DNA of 11,100 nt from an uncultured Eggerthellaceae bacterium (lineage in GTDB: Bacteria > Actinomycetota > Coriobacteriia > Coriobacteriales > Eggerthellaceae). The notes below the pieces were generated by a model. That model did no database searches and was not told where the DNA came from. It saw only the letters and a list, made by a program, of their open reading frames with translations. The position numbers and the translations under genes are program-made. The stretch covers positions 1 through 11,100 of the forward strand of contig CAUEBO010000078.1 in assembly GCA_958454405.1 (NCBI GenBank), given 5' to 3'. Below, in pieces: positions 6,843 through 11,100 of the stretch; position 1 is the stretch's first letter, and the number at the start of each line of letters is the position of its first letter.

Positions 6843-6879
6843 TGTACACTATTGCATATTGAATTATGTACGATATAAT
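6843..6879 (+). promoter_or_regulatory. Promoter and candidate operator of the toxin-antitoxin operon
   Basis: A perfect -10 TATAAT lies at 6874-6879; the best -35 is a weak TTGCAT at 6852-6857 (16-bp spacer). TGTACA occurs at 6843-6848 and a TGTACG variant at 6867-6872, 24 bp apart. TGTACA is the operator core described for the E. coli YefM-YoeB system, so these may bind the antitoxin. An ATTAT-N7-ATAAT inverted repeat (6863-6879) also covers the -10. The region is much richer in A+T than its surroundings. Confidence 0.55.
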
Positions 6880-6918
6880 GCTATCCTTCAAAATGCATCG
6901 CCACATAAGGAGGGCGTT

Positions 6919-7224
6919 ATGAACACGCTTGCTCAACCGTTGCCGCTCATCAGACCCATCACCGACATGCGCACGCATCTGAACGACGTGTGCAGGCAAG
7001 CCACCGAGACCCGAGAGCCCGTCGTGCTGACCAAGAACGGAACCGCATCGTACGTGCTCATGGACAGCGACGCATACAATGCCGCCGAACGACGCAACCG
7101 CGTGTATCTCGCCCTGCGGGAAGCCGAGATCGAAGAGCGCTATCGCCCCGAGCCCTTGACGGCCGAAGAGTCGAATCGAAAGATGCATGACATCTTCGGT
7201 CTGTGGGGCATCGAGTATGCTTGA
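6919..7224 (+). CDS. Phd/YefM-type antitoxin
   Basis: A 101-residue antitoxin of a type II toxin-antitoxin pair; it should neutralise the toxin encoded next and repress the operon. The N-terminal DNA-binding domain is recognisable: PLIRPITDMRTHLNDVC (9-25) and EPVVLTKNGTASYVLMDSDA (33-52), the usual Phd/YefM layout. The C-terminal half (about 55-101) is charged and helical, as expected of the toxin-wrapping tail. The start at 6919 is set by a textbook AAGGAGG at 6907-6913, five bases upstream; the longer frame from 6859 would start inside the promoter. Its stop overlaps the toxin start by 8 bp. It is divergent from the PadR gene and, with the toxin, the only plus-strand coding sequence in the window. 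Confidence 0.92.
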   Translation: MNTLAQPLPLIRPITDMRTHLNDVCRQATETREPVVLTKNGTASYVLMDSDAYNAAERRNRVYLALREAEIEERYRPEPLTAEESNRKMHDIFGLWGIEYA

Positions 7225-7552
7225 ACTCGCATGGCGTCCTCGCGCCCATTTGGACCGTGAATCAATCGCGCTCCATCTGGGATACGAATGCCAAGCGCCC
7301 CAATCCGCGCTTGCCGCGATGCGCTCCATCGATGCCTCCATAGAGCGCGTTCGCCAGTTCCCCGATAGCGGCGGGCGCTTCGTCATGGAGGGCCTTCACG
7401 GTCGTGAATACCGTACGGCGCAGGCCAACCCCTATACCGTGTACTACCGCTACGATGACGCGACCCTTACGGTGTACCGTATCCTGCACCAACGTCAGGA
7501 CATCGACACCTACACGCTGGTCGATTTCAACGAAGACGGCACCTCTGCTTAA
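7217..7552 (+). CDS. ParE/RelE-type toxin
   Basis: A 111-residue toxin of the RelE/ParE superfamily. It keeps the ParE-like pattern: an N-terminal strand and helical region (LAWRPRAHLDRESIALHLG, 4-22), the helix ending in RVRQFPDSGGRF (44-55), LHGREYRTA (60-68), NPYTVYYRYD (71-80) and the closing strand VYRILHQRQDI (86-96). ParE toxins poison gyrase and RelE toxins cut mRNA on the ribosome; the sequence alone does not decide which, though the RILHQRQDI ending favours the ParE side. The ATG lies inside the antitoxin's last codons, indicating translational coupling. No strong ribosome binding site of its own is visible. No disruption is seen, so the pair looks intact. Confidence 0.9.
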   Translation: MLELAWRPRAHLDRESIALHLGYECQAPQSALAAMRSIDASIERVRQFPDSGGRFVMEGLHGREYRTAQANPYTVYYRYDDATLTVYRILHQRQDIDTYTLVDFNEDGTSA

Positions 7553-7564
7553 GGCCCCCTCGTC

Positions 7565-7588
7565 GCCGACCCGCAGGAAGCGGGCGGC
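7565..7588 (+). terminator. Hairpin after the toxin gene
   Basis: GCCG-A-CCCGC and GCGGG-CGGC form a 9-bp stem with a bulged A and a 5-nt loop, 12 bp past the toxin stop. No U-tract follows, so termination here is only plausible. Confidence 0.4.
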
Positions 7589-7720
7589 CAACCACCCCGG
7601 TTCTTCGCCTGCGATTGGTTCCCGCTGCGCAGTTCGGATAAAACAAGCCTTCCGCTTTCACGACCGCATGCATCATCTTTGCGCACGCTTCCCCACTTCC
7701 GCCATCGTCCTTCAGCGGTT

Positions 7721-7751
7721 GGGAGATGCGATGGGCGCGCCCAACATCCCC
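7721..7751. repeat. Palindrome TGGGCGCGCCCA with extended arms
   Basis: A perfect 12-bp palindrome (7732-7743) is extended outward by GATG/CATC and GGG/CCC pairs, with small internal bulges. It lies midway between the convergent toxin and leuB genes and could be a bidirectional terminator element or a protein site. Confidence 0.5.
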
Positions 7752-7832
7752 TTGGCTTCCAGCGCTCCCCTCATCATGCGAACACTACGCATTGGGAGCT
7801 GCGTTCCCTGGAACCGCCAATGTCCCCTATGC

Positions 7833-7867
7833 AAGAGGGGGACGCGCCCGTCGCGCATCCCCCTCTT
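7833..7867 (-). terminator. Strong hairpin downstream of leuB
   Basis: AAGAGGGGGA and TCCCCCTCTT form a perfect 10-bp outer stem; inside, GCGC/GCGC adds four pairs around a 5-nt loop. The single mismatch between them is C-A on the plus strand but G-U on the leuB transcript, so the structure fits minus-strand RNA better. It begins about 22 bp after the leuB stop. The U-tract is short. Confidence 0.65.
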
Positions 7868-7889
7868 CGAAGCCCATTGTGCGCCAACG

Positions 7890-8999
7890 CTACAGGCGCG
7901 CGACCACCAGATCCCCCATGGCCGTCGTGCCCACGATCTTGTCAGCGGGCGTTTCCGCATTCTTGATGTCGCCCGTGCGCCAGCCCTCGTCGAGCACGGC
8001 CGTCACCGCGCGGCGGATGTCGTCGGCGGCATCCAGCATGCCGAAGCTGTAGCGCAGCATCATCTCCACCGACAGGATCTGCGCGAGCGGGTTCGCGATG
8101 CCCTTTCCCGCGATGTCGGGCGCGCTGCCGTGGCTGGGCTCGTAGAGCGCCGTGCCGTCGCCGAGGCTGGCGCTGGCCAGCATGCCGAGCGAGCCCGTGA
8201 TCTGCGCGGCTTCGTCGGACAGGATGTCGCCGAACATGTTCTCCGTCACCACCACGTCGAAGTCGACCGGGCGGCTGATGAGCTGCATGGCCGTGTTGTC
8301 CACGAGCAGGTCCTCGAGTTCCACGTCGGGATACTCCACCGCGCCGATGCGGTGCACGATCTCGCGCCACATGCGGCTGGTTTCCAGCACGTTCGCCTTG
8401 TCGACGCTCGTCACCTTGTTGCGGCGCTTGCGCGCGGCTTCGAACGCCTGGCGCGCGATGCGCTCCACCTCGTACTCGCGGTACTCGAGCGTGTCGTAGG
8501 CGCGCTGGCCCGCCGCGCCGTTCGTTCCGCAGCCTTCTTCGTCGTAGAAGCGCTCGCGACGGCCGAAGTACAAACCGCCCGTCAGCTCGCGCACGATCAT
8601 CATGTCCACGCCGTCCACGATCTCGGGCTTCAGCGTGGACGCGTCGGCGAGCGCGTTGAATATCTGCACGGGGCGCAGGTTCGTGTACAGGCCGAGCGCC
8701 TTGCGAATGCCCAAAAGCCCCTGCTCGGGACGCGGCTTCGCAGGATCGGTGGTGTCCCACTTCGGGCCGCCGACGGCCGCCAGCAGCACGGCGTCGGAGG
8801 CCTCGGCTGCGCGCAGCGTCTCGTCCGGCAGCGCCGTGCCACACGCGTCGATGGCGCACCCACCCAGAAGCGCCTCGGTGCAGGAGAACGCCGTGTCGTA
8901 CTTCGCGCCCACCGCGTCGAGCACCTTCACACCCTCGGCGATGATCTCGGGGCCTATGCCGTCGCCGGGAAGCAGGCAGATGTTATAGGTTTTGGTCAT
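7890..8999 (-). CDS. leuB: 3-isopropylmalate dehydrogenase
   Basis: Oxidatively decarboxylates 3-isopropylmalate with NAD+ in the third committed step of leucine synthesis (cytosolic dimer). The 369-residue product is full length. It has the nucleotide-site start LLPGDGIGPEI (9-19), substrate arginines in GLLGIRKALGLYTNLRP (Arg99, Arg109), VRELTGGLYFG (136-146) with the conserved Arg137 and Tyr144, Lys201 in VDKANVLETS, Asp234 in VDNTAMQLI, Asp258 and Asp262 in FGDILSDE, and EPSHGSAPDIAGKGIANP near the end. GGLYFG and the hydrophobic context favour isopropylmalate over isocitrate dehydrogenase, as do its neighbours. The start at 8999 has GAGG five bases upstream; an earlier TTG would add ten residues. 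It follows leuC and leuD on the same strand after a 321-bp structured gap, so it may have extra control. Confidence 0.96.
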   Translation of the reverse strand: MTKTYNICLLPGDGIGPEIIAEGVKVLDAVGAKYDTAFSCTEALLGGCAIDACGTALPDETLRAAEASDAVLLAAVGGPKWDTTDPAKPRPEQGLLGIRKALGLYTNLRPVQIFNALADASTLKPEIVDGVDMMIVRELTGGLYFGRRERFYDEEGCGTNGAAGQRAYDTLEYREYEVERIARQAFEAARKRRNKVTSVDKANVLETSRMWREIVHRIGAVEYPDVELEDLLVDNTAMQLISRPVDFDVVVTENMFGDILSDEAAQITGSLGMLASASLGDGTALYEPSHGSAPDIAGKGIANPLAQILSVEMMLRYSFGMLDAADDIRRAVTAVLDEGWRTGDIKNAETPADKIVGTTAMGDLVVARL

Positions 9000-9082
9000 G
9001 CGATCCTCTTTCGACATAAGTTTCAGCAAGAATCATCTCGGTCCGCCCTTCTGGACAAACCAATTGGGCTGCAGTTGCACAA

Positions 9083-9218
9083 AAACCACCGGATTGTTGC
9101 AACCTCAAAGGCGTCTCGCACAACCAGCATGCCGCGACCTGCAAAAACGTTATCTTTTTCGGCAGGTGATTGAGAAAAAGCACCTTCAAACGCAAAAAGT
9201 GCAACAATCTGGCGATTT
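9083..9218. repeat. 19-bp imperfect inverted repeat enclosing a hairpin
   Basis: Arms 9083-9101 and 9200-9218 are complementary at 16 of 19 positions, including an unbroken 10 bp (GATTGTTGCA against TGCAACAATC). On minus-strand RNA two of the three mismatches become G-U pairs. A second hairpin (9137-9167) sits near the middle. Confidence 0.7.
9137..9167. repeat. Hairpin ACCTGC-A5 / T5-GCAGGT
   Basis: Arms of 6 bp (ACCTGC/GCAGGT) and 5 bp (A5/T5) are joined with a 2-nt bulge around a 7-nt loop. It is nested between the arms of the larger inverted repeat upstream of leuB. Confidence 0.65.
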
Positions 9219-9268
9219 CTGTTCAAAACCCCGCCCTCTTCGCGCGAAGCAAAGCGAACGAGCACCAT

Positions 9269-9312
9269 GCGCGAAAGCTCCAAGGACGCCCTTGTTCCCG
9301 GAGCTCTCGCGC
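9269..9312 (-). terminator. Long hairpin just after leuD
   Basis: GCGCGAAAGCTCC (9269-9281) and GGAGCTCTCGCGC (9300-9312) pair at 12 of 13 positions around an 18-nt loop that can itself form a small stem. It starts 8 bp after the leuD stop. With no U-tract on the leuCD transcript, it may terminate weakly, attenuate, or protect the 3' end. Confidence 0.5.
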
Positions 9313-9320
9313 GGTTAAAA

Positions 9321-9815
9321 CTACTTCCCCAGCTTCGCCTTCGTGCGGTTGATGAGGCCGCCCGCCTCGATGATCTCGCGGATGAACGGCGGGAACGGCT
9401 GCGCCTGGAACGTGGCGCCCGTCGTCTCGTCCACGATCACGCCGCTGTCGGCGTCCACGCTCACCACATCGCCCTGGCTGATGGCGTCCACGGCCTCCGG
9501 GCACTCCATGATGGCGAGGCCCGTGTTGATGGAGTTGCGGTAGAAGATGCGCGCGAAGCTCTTGGCGATGACCACGTCGACGCCCGCGGCCTTGATGGCG
9601 ATGGGCGCGTGCTCGCGCGACGAGCCGCAGCCGAAGTTCTCGTCGGCCACGATGACGTCGCCCGGCTGCACGCGCTCGACGAACGACGTGTCCAGGTCCT
9701 CCAGGCAGTGCTTCGCCAGCTCGGCCGGATCGGACGTGGTCAGATAGCGGGCCGGGATGATGACGTCGGTGTCGATGTCGCGCCCGTACCGATGCGCGGT
9801 TCCTTTGAATTGCAT
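9321..9815 (-). CDS. leuD: 3-isopropylmalate dehydratase small subunit
   Basis: Swivel-domain subunit of isopropylmalate isomerase; with LeuC it converts 2-isopropylmalate to 3-isopropylmalate. The 164-residue product is the short form common in anaerobic bacteria and archaea. Family landmarks are DIDTDVIIPARYL (13-25), ENFGCGSSREHAP (59-71), the active-site loop carrying the catalytic serine, and SFARIFYRNSINTGL (86-100). Start 9815 has GGGAAGGGAAGC upstream. It lies 15 bp after the leuC stop, so the two subunits are surely co-transcribed. The partner is the HacA-like type of LeuC, which matches this short LeuD. Homoaconitase or methylmalate (citramalate pathway) isomerase are related alternatives, but leuB next door supports leucine synthesis. 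Confidence 0.95.
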   Translation of the reverse strand: MQFKGTAHRYGRDIDTDVIIPARYLTTSDPAELAKHCLEDLDTSFVERVQPGDVIVADENFGCGSSREHAPIAIKAAGVDVVIAKSFARIFYRNSINTGLAIMECPEAVDAISQGDVVSVDADSGVIVDETTGATFQAQPFPPFIREIIEAGGLINRTKAKLGK

Positions 9816-9830
9816 GGTCGCTTCCCTTCC

Positions 9831-11099
9831 CTAGTCCAGGTCTTCCGGCAGGCCGATGTGGCCGAGCACGGCGCTTGCCGCAGCGACGGCCGGCGAGGAC
9901 AGGTACACCTCGCTGGTGGGATCGCCCATGCGGCCGACGAAGTTGCGGTTCGTCGTGGCGATGGCGCGCTCGCCCGCGGCGAGGATGCCCATGTAGCCGC
10001 CCAGGCAAGGGCCGCACGTGGGCGTGGACACGGCGCAGTTCGCGTCGAGGAACACGTCCATGAGGCCCTCCTCCATACACTGGCGATACACCGCCTGCGT
10101 GGCGGGGATCACGATGCAGCGCACGTCAGGATGCACCTTGCGGCCGCGCAGCACGTCGGCGGCCTGGCGCATGTCGGCGATGCGGCCGTTCGTGCAGGAG
10201 CCGATGACGGCCTGGTCGATTTTGACGTCGCGCGCCTCGGCGGCCGGGCGCGTGTTCGACGGCAGGTGCGGGAACGACACGGTGGGCACGATGGAGGCGG
10301 CGTCGATCTCGTACACCTTCGCGTACACGGCGTCCGCGTCGGAGTGGTATTCGGTGTAGGGGCGCTCGGTGCGGCCGTCCATGTAGGCGCGCGTCACGTC
10401 GTCCACCTCGATGAGGCCGGCCTTGCCGCCCGCTTCGATGGCCATGTTCGAGATGCTCATGCGCTCGTCCATGTCCATGGTGCGGATGGCGCTGCCGGTG
10501 AATTCCATGGCCTGGTAGAGCGCGCCGTCCACGCCGATCATGCCGATGATGTGCAGGATGACGTCCTTGCCGGTGACGCCGGGGGCCAGCTCGCCCTCGA
10601 TCTTGAACAACAGCGACTCGGGCACCTTGAACCACGCCTTGCCCGTGGCGTAGCCCACGCCGGCGTCGGTGGAGCCCACGCCCGTGGCGAACGCGCCCAG
10701 CGCGCCGTAGGTGCAGGTGTGGCTGTCCGCGCCGATGATGAGGTCGCCCGCGCCCACGACGCCCTGCTCGGGAAGCAGCGCGTGCTCGACGCCCATGCAG
10801 CCCACCTCGTAGTAGTGGGTGATGCCCTGCTCGCGCGCGAAGTCGCGCACGATCTTGGCCTGCTCGGCGCTCTTGATGTCCTTGTTGGGGACGTAGTGGT
10901 CGGGCACGAGGGCGATCTTCGCAGGGTCGAACACCTTCTCGACGCCGATCTTGCGGAACTCCTTGACGGCGATGGGGGCGGTGACGTCGTTGGAGAGCAC
11001 GAGGTCGAGATCGCATTCGATCAGTTGGCCCGGCTCCACCTCGTCGAGCCCCGCATGGGCGGCGAGGATCTTCTCCGCCATGGTCATGGGACGTGGCAT
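9831..11099 (-). CDS. leuC: 3-isopropylmalate dehydratase large subunit
   Basis: Aconitase-family catalytic subunit carrying a [4Fe-4S] cluster; pairs with LeuD. The visible 422 residues are the length of the HacA/anaerobe-type LeuC. Cluster cysteines are Cys302 in GSCTNGR and Cys362 and Cys365 in TCGPCLGGYMG; the GADSHTCTYGALGAF stretch (123-137) and NRNFVGRMGDPTSEVYL (384-400) are typical. The C-terminus is intact. The 5' end is uncertain because the window stops one base past the first ATG: start 11099 (MPRPMTMAEK), or the ATGs at 11087 and 11081, are all possible, and MTMAEKI matches where relatives usually begin. It is first of the leuC-leuD-leuB run in view; what lies upstream cannot be seen. 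Confidence 0.95.
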   Translation of the reverse strand: MPRPMTMAEKILAAHAGLDEVEPGQLIECDLDLVLSNDVTAPIAVKEFRKIGVEKVFDPAKIALVPDHYVPNKDIKSAEQAKIVRDFAREQGITHYYEVGCMGVEHALLPEQGVVGAGDLIIGADSHTCTYGALGAFATGVGSTDAGVGYATGKAWFKVPESLLFKIEGELAPGVTGKDVILHIIGMIGVDGALYQAMEFTGSAIRTMDMDERMSISNMAIEAGGKAGLIEVDDVTRAYMDGRTERPYTEYHSDADAVYAKVYEIDAASIVPTVSFPHLPSNTRPAAEARDVKIDQAVIGSCTNGRIADMRQAADVLRGRKVHPDVRCIVIPATQAVYRQCMEEGLMDVFLDANCAVSTPTCGPCLGGYMGILAAGERAIATTNRNFVGRMGDPTSEVYLSSPAVAAASAVLGHIGLPEDLD

Positions 11100-11100
11100 G

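Larger units (their letters stand above)
7553..7889. other. Convergent intergenic region between the toxin and leuB
   Basis: 337 bp between two genes that end towards each other. It contains three hairpins (7565-7588, 7721-7751 and 7833-7867) and no supported coding sequence or RNA gene. Confidence 0.6.
9000..9320. other. Structured, AT-richer leuD-leuB intergenic region
   Basis: 321 bp without a supported gene, in an otherwise tight leucine cluster. On the minus strand it carries, in order after leuD: a 13-bp-arm hairpin, a perfect 12-bp palindrome CTTCGCGCGAAG (9238-9249), a 19-bp arm at 9200-9218, an 11-bp hairpin (9137-9167), the matching arm at 9083-9101 followed by five Us, another GTTGCA motif at 9074-9079, and a GTCC/GGAC dyad near 9041-9056. 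No convincing -35/-10 pair for leuB stands out. An 86-codon frame crosses it but does not look like a protein. Confidence 0.6.

Noticed and set aside
6859..6918. Earlier ATG for the antitoxin
   Set aside because: It would lie within the promoter, upstream of the TATAAT; the AAGGAGG before 6919 decides the start.
6181..7386. 401-codon frame extending the PadR gene across the toxin-antitoxin region
   Set aside because: The extension runs antisense to the antitoxin and toxin and through the padR promoter; PadR similarity begins near 6714.
7404..9173. 589-codon plus-strand frame across the toxin end and leuB
   Set aside because: Antisense to leuB and out of frame with the toxin; protein is His/Arg-rich and unlike any family.
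9023..9283. 86-codon minus-strand frame between leuD and leuB as a leader peptide
   Set aside because: No strong ribosome binding site and no cluster of Leu codons; sequence looks like read-through of intergenic DNA.

Overview
The window is GC-rich bacterial chromosome. The protein sequences and gene order suggest a gut-type anaerobic actinobacterium of the Coriobacteriia, near Eggerthella or Gordonibacter. That assignment is inference from protein character; no search was run. All genes read on the minus strand except a two-gene toxin-antitoxin pair on the plus strand.

Right side (about 7890-11100): leucine biosynthesis genes in the order leuC, leuD, leuB on the minus strand. leuC and leuD are 15 bp apart. 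A 321-bp, relatively AT-rich gap separates leuD from leuB. It holds several inverted repeats: a 13-bp-arm hairpin just after leuD, an 11-bp stem in the middle, and a 19-bp imperfect inverted repeat enclosing that stem. leuB ends before a strong GC-rich hairpin that looks like a terminator.

Middle (about 6715-7889): a Phd/YefM-type antitoxin and a ParE/RelE-type toxin, translationally coupled by an 8-bp overlap. They have their own AT-rich promoter and are divergent from a PadR-type regulator gene, whose TTGACA/TATATA promoter carries two inverted repeats.

Left of that (5672-6714): the PadR gene, then a stand-alone NifX/NafY-like small protein with no other nif gene in view. This looks like a small anaerobic metal or redox module.

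Left side (1-5515): a 940-residue cytosolic protein, unrecognised apart from C-terminal TPR-like repeats, followed by hisS and the 5' part of aspS. hisS and aspS are 631 bp apart, and each has a TACAAT-type -10 candidate about 70-80 nt upstream of its start. The hisS-aspS gap is otherwise unexplained and holds a 17-bp direct repeat.

Nothing seen is clearly a new system. The best candidates for unrecorded biology are the structured leuD-leuB intergenic region, the PadR/NifX pair with its palindromic promoter, and the large TPR protein.
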